From positions 1 through 64,000 of the forward strand of contig NZ_JACZFS010000020.1 of assembly GCF_014904795.1 (NCBI RefSeq): a stretch of DNA of 64,000 nucleotides, written 5' to 3'. The stretch is from Nisaea nitritireducens (GTDB lineage: Bacteria > Pseudomonadota > Alphaproteobacteria > Thalassobaculales > Thalassobaculaceae). The stretch's first letter is position 1; each line of letters opens with the position of its first letter. Made by a program: the position numbers and the translations under genes. A model generated the notes under the pieces. That model worked only from the letters and a program-made list of their open reading frames with translations, ran no database searches and was not told where the DNA came from. Shown here in pieces: positions 28,627 through 37,858 of this stretch.

Positions 28627-29699
28627 GCCGCGCCCCCGCTCCGCACACCGCTGAAGCGGACGCGATAATTCACAAGAATGTCGGTCGCCAGCAGGAAGAA
28701 CAGCATCATCGCCTGAAACAGGCCGCTGGCCGCGTTCGGCAGGCCGATGGAAGATTGCGCGATTTCGCCCCCGACATAGGAGATCGCGAGGATGATGGCC
28801 GCCAGCATGATGCCGACCGGATGCAGACGGCCGAGAAAGGCGACGATGATCGCCGTGAAACCGTAGCCGGTCGGGAATTGCGGCACCATCTGCCCGTAAG
28901 GCCCCGCCGCTTCCAGAATGCCCGCGAACCCGGCGAGGCCTCCGGCCGCCAGCAACGAGGTCCAGATCGTCCGGGTCCGGTTGAAGCCGCCATACCGGGC
29001 CGCATTGGGCGCCGCGCCGACCACCCTGATCTCGAAACCGAACACAGTCTTGGACAGGATGAACCAGGCCAGCAGCGCGACCAGAAAGGCGATCGGCACA
29101 CCGTAATGCACGAAGGTATTGCCGATCTCCGGCAGCATCTGGCTGTCGGTGAACATCCGGCTCTGCGGGAAGTTGAAGCCTTCCGGGTCCTTCCAGGGGC
29201 CACGCATCAGGTAGTAGAGCAACTGGACCGAGACATAGGTCAGCATCAGGCTGGTCAGGATCTCGTTCACGTTCAGCTTTGTCTTGAGGAATGCCGGGAT
29301 TGCCGCGTAGAGCATGCCGCCCGCTACACCGGCGAGGCACATCAGCGGCAAAATCCACCAGCCTTCCATCTGCCAGGTGGCAAGCGCCACGCCGGTGCCG
29401 GCCAGACCGCCGATGACATACTGCCCCTCCGCCCCGATATTCCAGACATTGGCCCGGAAGCCGACGGAAAGCCCGATGGCGATCAGGATCAGCGGCGCCG
29501 CCTTGATGCCGAGATCCTGCCATTTGTTCGGGTCGAGCGCCGGGACGAAGAAGATGTTCCAGACCGCACCCGGCCCGTCATAGCCAAGCAACGAGAAGAT
29601 CGTCGCGCCCACAACCATGGTCAGCAGCACCGAGAAGACCGGTGTCAGGTAGAGCATGGCGCGGCTTGGCTGTTTCCGTTTGACCAGCTCAAGCCGCAT
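28623..29699 (-). CDS. Nucleoside/purine-type ABC transporter permease (YufP/NupP-like)
   Basis: This 358 aa protein is the larger permease of the same ABC system, with the family segments GFRANVWNIGAEGQY and VNEILTSLMLTYV. The ATG at 29699 is preferred because GGGAG lies 8 nt upstream; it overlaps the ATPase gene's 3' end by 11 bp. In-frame starts at 29714 and 29741 are possible. No BMP-type substrate-binding protein gene is in this operon or elsewhere in the window. Confidence 0.88.
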   Translation of the reverse strand: MRLELVKRKQPSRAMLYLTPVFSVLLTMVVGATIFSLLGYDGPGAVWNIFFVPALDPNKWQDLGIKAAPLILIAIGLSVGFRANVWNIGAEGQYVIGGLAGTGVALATWQMEGWWILPLMCLAGVAGGMLYAAIPAFLKTKLNVNEILTSLMLTYVSVQLLYYLMRGPWKDPEGFNFPQSRMFTDSQMLPEIGNTFVHYGVPIAFLVALLAWFILSKTVFGFEIRVVGAAPNAARYGGFNRTRTIWTSLLAAGGLAGFAGILEAAGPYGQMVPQFPTGYGFTAIIVAFLGRLHPVGIMLAAIILAISYVGGEIAQSSIGLPNAASGLFQAMMLFFLLATDILVNYRVRFSGVRSGGAA

Positions 29700-31248
29700 G
29701 AGTCGCTCCCGCATAATCCGCCGTTGCGTCCGGGTCGCCATGTACGCCGCCCATCAAGAGACCGATCTCGTCGACCGAAGCCTCCCCGACCGCGAGGGTG
29801 CGAGAGAGCTTTCCTTCGTTCATCACCGCCATGGTGTCGGAAATCGCCATCAACTCGTCCAGATCCTGGCTGATCACCACGATGGCGGAGCCGCGCGCGG
29901 CCAGATCGACCAGCTCCTGATGAATTGCCGCCGCCGCGCCCGCGTCCACGCCCCAGGTCGGCTGCGAGACCACCAGCACGTCAGGCGCCTGCATGATCTC
30001 CCGCCCCATGATGAATTTCTGCAGATTACCGCCGGAGAGAGAACTCGCCGGCGCTTTCGCGCCGGTTGTCTTCACAGCGAAACCGCCTATGACCTCATTC
30101 GTGTAACTCTCCGCAACGCCAGCATCGATCACGCCCAACCGCACCATGTTCTTCCGGGTCCGGGCCGTCAGGATCGCGTTGTCGGAGAGCGAGAAACCCG
30201 GCACGGCGCCATGGCCGTTACGCTCTTCCGGCACGGCGCAGAGGCCGAACCGACGACGTTTCTCCGCATTGAGCGTGCCGACGGGGTTCCCGTCGATATT
30301 GATGGCACCAGCGCTCTCCACCGGCCGTTCACCGCTGAGGGCCAGCATCAACTCGTTCTGACCGTTCCCGGCGACACCGGCAACGCCGAAGATCTCGCCA
30401 GCCCTAACGGAGAAACTGATGTCTTTCAGTGAGGTGCCAAATGCGTCATCGGCTTCCAGGGATAGACCGCCGACGATGAACCGCTCGACGCCGAAACTCC
30501 GGTCTGCCGCCTTTTCGATTTCCTTCAGCGCGCCGCCGATCATCATCTCCGCCATGCTGCGGGAGGATTCGGCGCGCGGATCGCATTCCGCCACCACCCG
30601 GCCGCCGCGCAGGATGGTCGCCGAATGGCAGAGCTCCACGATCTCATGCAGCTTGTGGCTGATATAGAGGATGGAGCAGCCCCGCGCGGCCAGAGCCCGC
30701 AGCGTGTCGAACAACTGGGCGACTTCCTGCGGTGTGAGCACCGAAGTCGGCTCGTCCATGATCAGCAGCCGAGGCTCCAGCAGCAGGGCGCGGACGATCT
30801 CAATGCGCTGGCGTTCGCCGACGCTGAGCGTCGCCACGGTACGGTGCGGGTCGAGCGAGAGCTGGTAGGTTTCCAGCACCTCCCGGATACGGGCTTCGAG
30901 ATCTGCATAGGAGATCGCCTCGTCCAGACCGAGAGCGATATTCTCCAGAACGGTCATCGGCTCGAACAGCGAGAAATGCTGAAACACCATGCCGACGCCC
31001 ATGGCCCGGGCGGCTTTCGGGCTGGCGACATGAACCAGCTCACCGTCGAATCGGATCTCTCCGGCATCCGGTTGCATGATGCCGTAGATCATCTTCACCA
31101 GCGTCGACTTGCCCGCGCCATTCTCCCCGAGCAGCGCATGGATTTCCCCCGGCGCCACGGAAAAGCTGACATCGTCATTGGCAAGCACGCCCGGAAAGGC
31201 CTTGGTAATGCCTTTCAGATCCAGACGGCGCGTCGTCCCGTCACTCAT
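29689..31248 (-). CDS. Double-domain ABC transporter ATPase (nucleoside/sugar type)
   Basis: This 519 aa protein has two nucleotide-binding domains in tandem. The first (about 1-240) has Walker A GENGAGKST, signature LSVGERQR and Walker B LLIMDEPTSVL. The second (about 255-500) has a degenerate Walker A (GVAGNGQNEL), signature LSGGNLQKF and an unusual Walker B region, VLVVSQPTWGVD, where the family normally has an N or E before PT. Asymmetric second domains are normal in the RbsA/YufO family. Its start overlaps the xdhC stop (ATGA), tying purine import to xanthine oxidation. Confidence 0.9.
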   Translation of the reverse strand: MSDGTTRRLDLKGITKAFPGVLANDDVSFSVAPGEIHALLGENGAGKSTLVKMIYGIMQPDAGEIRFDGELVHVASPKAARAMGVGMVFQHFSLFEPMTVLENIALGLDEAISYADLEARIREVLETYQLSLDPHRTVATLSVGERQRIEIVRALLLEPRLLIMDEPTSVLTPQEVAQLFDTLRALAARGCSILYISHKLHEIVELCHSATILRGGRVVAECDPRAESSRSMAEMMIGGALKEIEKAADRSFGVERFIVGGLSLEADDAFGTSLKDISFSVRAGEIFGVAGVAGNGQNELMLALSGERPVESAGAINIDGNPVGTLNAEKRRRFGLCAVPEERNGHGAVPGFSLSDNAILTARTRKNMVRLGVIDAGVAESYTNEVIGGFAVKTTGAKAPASSLSGGNLQKFIMGREIMQAPDVLVVSQPTWGVDAGAAAAIHQELVDLAARGSAIVVISQDLDELMAISDTMAVMNEGKLSRTLAVGEASVDEIGLLMGGVHGDPDATADYAGATHAA

Positions 31249-32090
31249 TCAAGTCCCCCGCTCCCCAGCAGCTCCAGTTGAGGGTCCACCGGACCGGCTA
31301 CTGGCGTCAATCGCGCGATCACCTCGGCGCTAACGAAGGCCGCGATCACTTCAGGCCGCTTGTCGCCGCTGCCCTGTGCCCCGATCGGGCAGACCAGATG
31401 CTCTGTCCGCCCCACAGGCGCGCTGCTTTTCCGGCACCAGCGCTCGAACGAGGCCCGCTTCGTATCAGATCCGATCATCCCGACATAGGCCGCATCGCCA
31501 CGCATCAGAGCTTCCGCCGTGATGATGAAATCCAGTGCGTGATCGTGGGTCAGCACGATGAAGGCACTGCCAGATGGCGCGGCGCGCACTTCGGCTTCCG
31601 GCAGAGGCGTCAGACATTGGCGAACGGGAGCGCGGCACAATGCCAACTCCTCCTCCCGCTCATCCACCAGCGTGACCTGAACGGGCAACAGGCTGAAACT
31701 GTCCGACAGCGCCCGTCCGACATGACCGGCGCCGAAAATATAGACCGACGGCAAGGCGCTCCGGTCAGCCGCCCTGCGCGCCTCTTCCGCTCCAAGGGCG
31801 GCTGCATCCAGCAAGTCCATGGCGATGGCGACATAGCCGCCACAGCATTGCCCGATTTCCGGGCCGAGCGGGACTTCAAGCCGCCGTTCCCGGGAACCCG
31901 CCTCCAGCATGTCCCGCGCCGCCTCTATGGCGATGAATTCAAGCCGGCCGCCGCCGATGCTGCCTTCGATCCGCTCGGCCGAGACATACATCACCGTGCC
32001 CTCGGCGCGCGGAGCGGAGCCTCTGACCGTGACCAGCTCCAGCCGGATTGCCGCCGGAGTGCTCGTGAAGAAAGAAATCGGTGTGCTCAT
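31245..32090 (-). CDS. xdhC: Xanthine dehydrogenase accessory protein XdhC
   Basis: This 281 aa protein is the chaperone that binds, sulfurates and inserts the molybdenum cofactor into XdhB. It has the XdhC/CoxI N-terminal domain (about 1-80, with SIGGGRLEF and QCCGG) and a Rossmann-like C-terminal domain (about 110-250, VYIFGAGHVGRAL). The ATG at 32090 overlaps the xdhB stop (ATGA). It might also mature the other molybdenum hydroxylases in this window, since no other xdhC/coxI-like gene is seen here. Confidence 0.93.
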   Translation of the reverse strand: MSTPISFFTSTPAAIRLELVTVRGSAPRAEGTVMYVSAERIEGSIGGGRLEFIAIEAARDMLEAGSRERRLEVPLGPEIGQCCGGYVAIAMDLLDAAALGAEEARRAADRSALPSVYIFGAGHVGRALSDSFSLLPVQVTLVDEREEELALCRAPVRQCLTPLPEAEVRAAPSGSAFIVLTHDHALDFIITAEALMRGDAAYVGMIGSDTKRASFERWCRKSSAPVGRTEHLVCPIGAQGSGDKRPEVIAAFVSAEVIARLTPVAGPVDPQLELLGSGGLE

Positions 32091-34435
32091 GCTTCGGCTC
32101 CCCCATGTGCCCGCAGCCGCTCCACCGCCATCAGCACCCGCTCCGGTGTCGCCGGTGTGTCGAGCCGTGGGCATTCCCGGTAATCGGCAACGCTCGCCAC
32201 CGCCATGGAAATCGCTTCCAGCACGGAAATACCGAGCATCAGCGGCGGCTCCCCCACCGCCTTGGAGCGGCGGATAGTACGTTCCTTGTTCTCCGACCAT
32301 TCGGCCAGCGCGACATTGAAGATGCGTGGCCGGTCCGAGGCGAGCGGGATCTTGTAGGTCGACGGCGCATGCGTGCGCAGCCGCCCCTTGTCGTCCCACC
32401 AGAGTTCTTCGGTCGTCAGCCAGCCGACGCCCTGCACGAACCCGCCCTCGACCTGCCCCTTGTCGATGGCAGGGTTCAGGGATTTTCCGACATCATGCAG
32501 GATATCTGTCCGCTCAACCCGGTACTCGCCGGTCAGCGTGTCGATGGAAACCTCGGAGACCGCCGCGCCATAGGCGAAGTAATAGAAAGGCCGGCCTTTG
32601 CCCGCTTCCCGGTCCCAATGAATATCGGGAGTCTTGTAGAAACCGGCGGCGGAGAGGTGCACCCGCGCCATGTAGGCCTCGGCGACCAATACATCGAACG
32701 GGACAGTCTTGGAGCCGACACACACGCCGCCCGGACCGAATGTCACCTCTTCTGCCGAAACCGACCATTTCTCAGAAGCGAACGCCACGAGCCGCTGCTT
32801 GATCTGCTCCGCTGCGTTCTGGGCTGCCATCCCGTTCAGATCGGAGCCGGAAGAGGCAGCAGTCGCGGAGGTGTTCGGCACTTTCTCGGTCGAGGTCGCG
32901 CTGACCCGGATGCGATCCAGGTCCACCTGGAAGCAGTCAGCGACAATCTGCGCGACCTTGGTGAAAAGCCCCTGCCCCATCTCCGTGCCACCATGGTTCA
33001 GATGGATCGAGCCGTCCTTGTAGACATGCAGCAGGGCGCCCGCCTGATTAAACCAGGTCGCTGTGAAGGAGATGCCGAACTTGACCGGCGTCAGAGCTAT
33101 GCCCTTGCGGATCACCCCACCCTGCCGATTGAAATCGAGGATGGCCTCGCGCCGCGCCTGATAATCGGAGCTGATTTCCAGTTCACTCACCAGCCGGTCG
33201 AGGATCGAGTCCGTCACCGTCTGGTGATAAGGGGTCACATCCCTGCCGGGCGGGCCGTAGAAGTTCGCCTTGCGGATTTCCAGCGGGTCCTTGCCGAGCG
33301 CGTAGGCGATTTCCTCGACGATTCGTTCCGCCCCGACCACGCCCTGAGGCCCGCCGAAGCCGCGAAAGGCCGTGTTGGAGACTGTGTTGGTCTTGAGAGG
33401 CAGGGATTTCAGCCGGACATGCGGGAAGTAATAGGCGTTATCGGCATGAAACAGCGCCCGGTCGGTCACCGGACCGGAAAGGTCCGCCGAGAACCCGCAA
33501 CGCGCGGCGTAGGTCCCCTCGACACCGAGAATCCGGCCCTCGTCATCGAAACCGACATCATAGGCGACCTTGAAATCATGCCGCTTGCCGGTGGCGATCA
33601 TGTCGTCATCCCGGTCCGGACGGATCTTCACCGGACGGTTCAGACGCTTGGCCGCAAGGGCAGCAACGGCAGCGAACAACGCCGGTTGGGATTCCTTGCC
33701 TCCGAAGCCGCCTCCCATCCGCCGGACCTGCACGGAGATCGCATTCGCGGCCACACCAAGCACCTGGGCAACGAGGGTCTGCGCCTCGCTCGGGTGCTGG
33801 GTCGAGGAATGGATGGTCACGGTCTCGTCCTCGCCCGGGATGGCAAAAGCGATATGGCCTTCCAGATAGAAGTGGTCCTGGCCACCGATTTCCATATTGC
33901 CGATAATCCGGTTTGGCGCCTCAGCCAGCGCTTTGTCGACGGAACCGCGTTCCAGTTTCAGAGGCTTGGTAACGAGGTCGCCCCCCGCAGCCATGGCCGC
34001 ATCGATGTCGATAGCGGCATCGAGCGGGCGATAGTCGATCCGGGCCAGTGTCGCCGCGTGGCGGGCCTGCAGCCGGCTCTCCGCGATCACGGCGAAAACA
34101 GGCTGGCCCCAGAACATCACCTTGTCTTCGGCGAAGACAGGATCGTCATGGGCGTGGACCGGGCTGACATCGTTTACGGCCGGGATATCCGCCGCCGTCA
34201 GCACATCTACAACGCCGGGTGCCGACCGCACGGCAGTCAGGTCGATCGACACAATTTCCGCGTGGGCGGCTTCCGAGAGGCCCAAATACGCGTGCAGGGT
34301 GCCGACCGGCTCCACCATATCGTCGATGTAATCCGCCGCGCCGGTGACATGCTTGTGGGCCGAGTCATGACGCTCGGCGCTATGGACGCCGCCCCGCACT
34401 CTCGTGCCTGCGTCTTTCCGCCCGCCGTCCATCAT
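32087..34435 (-). CDS. xdhB: Xanthine dehydrogenase, molybdopterin-binding subunit
   Basis: This 782 aa protein is the large subunit that hydroxylates hypoxanthine and xanthine to urate. It shows the hammerhead domain (about 20-135), GGGFGGKE (about 245), FRGFGGPQG (about 350) and the catalytic glutamate in VGEPPLMLG near residue 730. The GEPPLML wording is that of true bacterial XdhB rather than CoxL-type proteins. It overlaps xdhA by 4 bp. Confidence 0.95.
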   Translation of the reverse strand: MMDGGRKDAGTRVRGGVHSAERHDSAHKHVTGAADYIDDMVEPVGTLHAYLGLSEAAHAEIVSIDLTAVRSAPGVVDVLTAADIPAVNDVSPVHAHDDPVFAEDKVMFWGQPVFAVIAESRLQARHAATLARIDYRPLDAAIDIDAAMAAGGDLVTKPLKLERGSVDKALAEAPNRIIGNMEIGGQDHFYLEGHIAFAIPGEDETVTIHSSTQHPSEAQTLVAQVLGVAANAISVQVRRMGGGFGGKESQPALFAAVAALAAKRLNRPVKIRPDRDDDMIATGKRHDFKVAYDVGFDDEGRILGVEGTYAARCGFSADLSGPVTDRALFHADNAYYFPHVRLKSLPLKTNTVSNTAFRGFGGPQGVVGAERIVEEIAYALGKDPLEIRKANFYGPPGRDVTPYHQTVTDSILDRLVSELEISSDYQARREAILDFNRQGGVIRKGIALTPVKFGISFTATWFNQAGALLHVYKDGSIHLNHGGTEMGQGLFTKVAQIVADCFQVDLDRIRVSATSTEKVPNTSATAASSGSDLNGMAAQNAAEQIKQRLVAFASEKWSVSAEEVTFGPGGVCVGSKTVPFDVLVAEAYMARVHLSAAGFYKTPDIHWDREAGKGRPFYYFAYGAAVSEVSIDTLTGEYRVERTDILHDVGKSLNPAIDKGQVEGGFVQGVGWLTTEELWWDDKGRLRTHAPSTYKIPLASDRPRIFNVALAEWSENKERTIRRSKAVGEPPLMLGISVLEAISMAVASVADYRECPRLDTPATPERVLMAVERLRAHGGAEA

Positions 34436-35886
34436 GCGCTCAACCGTGCAGGCTGGCTGCCAGTCGTCTCGAGATAAAAACGCAGCAGCAGGTTCGCCGC
34501 CACCCGGCTGCGATATTCTGCCGAGGCCCGCCAGTCGGACAGCGGCGAGAAATCATCGGCCAAAGCCGCCATCGCCGCGCGCACGCTTGCTTCGCTCCAG
34601 GCCTGGCCGACGAGGGCAGCCTCCGCGCCTGCCGCACGCTTTGGCGTCGCCGCCATTCCGCCGAAGGCCAGCCGGGCACGCGCCACCAGGCCTTCTTCAA
34701 CAGTGACGGAAAACGCCCCGCAAACCGCCGAGATATCCTCATCCCGGCGCTTCGATATCTTGTAGGCAGCATTCAGCGATCCAGCAGCGGGCAGCGGTAT
34801 ATGCACCGCCTCAACGAACTCGTCCGGCGCCCGATCCTGTTTGCCGTAATCGATGAAGTATTCTTCCAGCAGGATCCGGCGCTGCCCCTCTACCCGGCGC
34901 AGTGTCAATTCGGCACCGAGCGCGATCAGCACCGGCGGTGTGTCACCGATGGGGGAGCCGTTGGCGATGTTCCCGCCGACCGTCCCCATATTGCGCACCT
35001 GCCAACCACCAATCCGGCTCCAGAACTCCGGCAAGTGCGAGAAATGCTCGGCAATAACAGGCGCTGCATCGGAATAGCTGACACCGGCGCCCAGCGTCAC
35101 CGCACCCTCTTCGACCGAAATCCTCTTCAGCTCGTCGAGATGCCCGACGAAGATCGCGGGTGAGATATCGCGCATATGCTTGGTCACCCAGAGTCCGACA
35201 TCGGTAGAGCCAGCAACGATGGTTGCGTCCTTATATTCAGCGAGAATCACCGCCAGATCGCCGGCATTCGCAGGCAGTATGGCGGTGCTCTCGTCACGTG
35301 ACACCATGACCCGCGCACCGTCAGTCATCGCCGCCAGGCGTTCGAGCACATGAGCCCGTTCCGCGGCGAGAAAGTCCCCGTCCGGCGCGGTGTTGCCTGC
35401 CGCGAGTGCGGCGCGGACAATCGGCTCATACCCGGTGCAGCGGCAGAGATTGCCCTGAAGCGCGGTTTCCACGGCCTCCACGGACGTGCAGCCCGCTTCC
35501 ATCCAGAGCGCGTAGAGAGACATCACCACGCCGGGCGTGCAGAAGCCGCACTGGCTGCCGTGATGATCGACCATCGCCTGCTGAACCGCATGCAGCCCGC
35601 CCTCCGGGCCGCGCAGATATTCCACCGTGACCACATGGCAAAGATCGACAGAGGCAAGCAGCCGGATACAGGCATTGACCGTCTCGTACCGGATCGTGCC
35701 GCCGGCACGCCGCCCAACCAGAACGGTGCAGGCGCCGCAATCGCCCTCGGCACAGCCTTCCTTTGTTCCGCGCAAGCGCTGATCGAGGCGGAGATGGTCC
35801 AACAGGGTGTCACCGGCCCCGACCGTCCCGAGACGTATCTCGCGGTCGTTCAGCAGAAACCGGATTTCGCCCCGCGCCATCGTCAC
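34432..35886 (-). CDS. xdhA: Xanthine dehydrogenase, [2Fe-2S]/FAD subunit
   Basis: This 484 aa protein fuses the two [2Fe-2S] domains (about 1-165; KEGCAEGDCGACTV, CGFCTPG and NLCRCTGYEPIV) with an FAD domain (about 190-480; VGGNIANGSPIGD). The GTG at 35886 is chosen because GGGGGAG lies 7 nt upstream, 3 bp after the uraH stop; an ATG follows at 35880. With XdhB it forms the NAD-linked xanthine dehydrogenase. Confidence 0.94.
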   Translation of the reverse strand: MTMARGEIRFLLNDREIRLGTVGAGDTLLDHLRLDQRLRGTKEGCAEGDCGACTVLVGRRAGGTIRYETVNACIRLLASVDLCHVVTVEYLRGPEGGLHAVQQAMVDHHGSQCGFCTPGVVMSLYALWMEAGCTSVEAVETALQGNLCRCTGYEPIVRAALAAGNTAPDGDFLAAERAHVLERLAAMTDGARVMVSRDESTAILPANAGDLAVILAEYKDATIVAGSTDVGLWVTKHMRDISPAIFVGHLDELKRISVEEGAVTLGAGVSYSDAAPVIAEHFSHLPEFWSRIGGWQVRNMGTVGGNIANGSPIGDTPPVLIALGAELTLRRVEGQRRILLEEYFIDYGKQDRAPDEFVEAVHIPLPAAGSLNAAYKISKRRDEDISAVCGAFSVTVEEGLVARARLAFGGMAATPKRAAGAEAALVGQAWSEASVRAAMAALADDFSPLSDWRASAEYRSRVAANLLLRFYLETTGSQPARLSA

Positions 35887-35889
35887 CCG

Positions 35890-36249
35890 TCAGCTCCCCC
35901 TGTAGGTCGCGTAGCCGTAGGGGGAAAGCAGCAACGGCACATGAAAATGCTGGTCCGCATCCTCGATACCGAAGCGCAGCGGAATGGTGTCGAGGAACAG
36001 GATGCCGTCTCCGACATGACCAGCCGCCTTCAGATAATCGCCAGCATGGAAAAGCAGTTCATAGACGCCGGGCGTGAAGCTCTCGCCATGCGCCATCGGG
36101 CCGTCCGTCCGCCCGTCCGCGTTCGTCACCGCGTGCGAGATCGGTTGCGGCACGCCACCGGTCAGTCGGAAAAGCTCAATCTTCAGCCCCGCCGCCGGCT
36201 TCCCTGCCGCCTGATCAAGCACATGAGTCGTCAATCGTCCTGACGCCAT
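35890..36249 (-). CDS. uraH: 5-hydroxyisourate hydrolase (transthyretin-like)
   Basis: This 119 aa protein has the transthyretin-related fold with the N-terminal RLTTHVLDQAAGKPA and the C-terminal signature tetrapeptide YRGS. It opens 5-hydroxyisourate, the PuuD product, to OHCU. The ATG at 36249 gives the normal family length; an upstream in-frame start at 36300 adds unrelated residues. It is the first gene of the leftward operon uraH-xdhA-xdhB-xdhC-transporter. Confidence 0.94.
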   Translation of the reverse strand: MASGRLTTHVLDQAAGKPAAGLKIELFRLTGGVPQPISHAVTNADGRTDGPMAHGESFTPGVYELLFHAGDYLKAAGHVGDGILFLDTIPLRFGIEDADQHFHVPLLLSPYGYATYRGS

Positions 36250-36442
36250 AGCAAGTCTGCCCCTGTTTTGCCGGGTTGATCCCGGTTGCAGTCTTTGCAC
36301 GACCGCGTTCTTTGACTGAATTAGATTGTCTAGGAATTGTATATGAAAGGGGGCTTGTCATAAGACTCTTTCAAAATTTTGTTGAATGTCCGCCGGGCAG
36401 TTCTCTGGAACGATGGCACCCGCAGGCATGAGAGGAAGAAAT
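36250..36442. promoter_or_regulatory. Divergent promoter region of purine operons
   Basis: This 193-bp gap separates uraH (leftward) from puuE-uraD (rightward) and must contain both promoters. It is A+T-rich around 36320-36380. It contains AATTGTATATGAA at 36335, similar to but not matching the TGTATACA core, so I do not assign it to the GntR regulon. Confidence 0.4.
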
Positions 36443-37858
36443 ATGGGGACCTATCCGCGCGATCTTGAAGGCTATGGCCAGACCGTTCCGAATGCCGCCT
36501 GGCCAAGCGGCGCGAAGGTCGCGGTGCAGTTCGTCCTGAATTACGAGGAAGGCGGCGAAAACAACCTGCTGCACGGGGACGACGCCTCCGAAGCTTTCCT
36601 CTCGGAGATCGTCGGTGCCGCCGCTTGGCCAGGCCAGCGGCACTGGAATATGGAATCGATCTATGAGTACGGCGCCCGGTCCGGGTTCTGGCGCCTGCAC
36701 CGGCTGTTCACCGAGGCCGGCATCCCGCTCACCGTCTATGGCGTTGCCACTGCGCTCGCCCGCAGTCCGTCGCAGGTGAAGGCGATGCAGGAGGCTCATT
36801 GGGAGATCGCCTCGCACGGGCTCAAATGGATCGAGCACAAGGACATGACCGAAGCGGAGGAGCTGGCCCAGATCGTGGAAGCGATCCGCCTGCATGCCGA
36901 AGTCACCGGAGAGGCGCCGCGCGGCTGGTATACTGGCCGCTGCTCCATGAACACGGTCGGGCTCGTCGCCGCGCGGGGCGACTTCGACTATATCTCCGAC
37001 AGCTATGCCGACGACCTGCCCTACTGGATGGAAGCGGGCGAGCACGATCAGCTGATCATTCCCTATACGCTCGACGCCAACGACATGCGGTTTGCGACAC
37101 CGCAGGGCTTCAATACCGGCGAGCAGTTCTTCCAGTATCTGAAAGACAGTTTCGACGGTCTCTACGCGGAAGGTGCGGCCGGTCGCCCGGCCATGATGTC
37201 CGTCGGCCTGCATTGCCGCCTCACCGGCCGGCCCGGACGGGCTGCCGGGCTGAAGCGGTTCATCGAGTACGCGCAATCCCACAGCGATGTCTGGTTTGCC
37301 CGCCGGATCGAGATCGCCGAGCACTGGAAAGCCAATTTCCCGCACAAGCGTTGGGAGCGGCCCGGCGCCATGTCCCGCGAACGGTTTGTCGAGTGCTTCG
37401 GCGGCATCTTTGAGAACTCTCCCTGGATTGCCGAGCAGGCCTTCGATCTGGAACGCGGCCCGGCGCACGACACGGCAACCGGCCTGCACAACGCTCTCAA
37501 CCGGATCTTCCGCTCGGCCAGCCAGGCGGAACGGCTTGGCGTGCTGAACGCCCATCCAGACCTTGCCGGCAAGCTGGCGCAGGCGAAACGTCTGACCGAG
37601 AATTCCACATCAGAGCAGGCCAGCGCCGGGCTCGACGCCCTGACCGACGCCGAACGGTCCAGCTTCGAGGCGCTGAACGCGGAATATGTGGCCAAGCACG
37701 GCTTCCCGTTCATCATCGCCGTCCGCGATCATGACAAGGCCGGTATCCTCGCTGCCTTTCAGCGCCGCATCGGCAGTGACCGGGAGACGGAAATGGCCGA
37801 GGCCTGCCGCCAGGTCGAACGCATCACCGAACTCAGATTGAAGGATCTGCTGCCATGA
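36443..37858 (+). CDS. puuE: Bifunctional allantoinase (PuuE) and OHCU decarboxylase (UraD)
   Basis: This 471 aa fusion combines two purine-degradation steps. Residues about 1-305 are a polysaccharide-deacetylase-type allantoinase, metal-independent in this family (FVLNYEEGGENN, SHGLKWIEHKDM, GWYTGRCSMNT). Residues about 310-471 are OHCU decarboxylase (ECFGGIFENSPWIAEQAF, catalytic histidine in LNAHPDLAGKL, FEALNAEYVAKHGFPF). Together it takes OHCU through (S)-allantoin to allantoate. The ATG at 36443 follows AGAGGAAG; an in-frame start at 36386 is less likely. The next gene overlaps by 4 bp. Confidence 0.93.
   Translation: MGTYPRDLEGYGQTVPNAAWPSGAKVAVQFVLNYEEGGENNLLHGDDASEAFLSEIVGAAAWPGQRHWNMESIYEYGARSGFWRLHRLFTEAGIPLTVYGVATALARSPSQVKAMQEAHWEIASHGLKWIEHKDMTEAEELAQIVEAIRLHAEVTGEAPRGWYTGRCSMNTVGLVAARGDFDYISDSYADDLPYWMEAGEHDQLIIPYTLDANDMRFATPQGFNTGEQFFQYLKDSFDGLYAEGAAGRPAMMSVGLHCRLTGRPGRAAGLKRFIEYAQSHSDVWFARRIEIAEHWKANFPHKRWERPGAMSRERFVECFGGIFENSPWIAEQAFDLERGPAHDTATGLHNALNRIFRSASQAERLGVLNAHPDLAGKLAQAKRLTENSTSEQASAGLDALTDAERSSFEALNAEYVAKHGFPFIIAVRDHDKAGILAAFQRRIGSDRETEMAEACRQVERITELRLKDLLP

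Noticed and set aside
27703-29523. A 606-codon open frame that would fuse two permeases
   Set aside because: The upstream half is in a different frame from the real permease gene and is not protein-like; the ATG at 28626 with its ATGA overlap is the true start.
32081-34477. A 798-codon open frame on the plus strand
   Set aside because: It is antisense to xdhB, has low-complexity Arg/Gly/His-rich translation and no family features; it is a by-product of high G+C codon bias.
36335-36347. Possible fourth GntR operator (AATTGTATATGAA)
   Set aside because: The core is TGTATATG, not TGTATACA, and it lacks symmetry; it may be a promoter -10 element.
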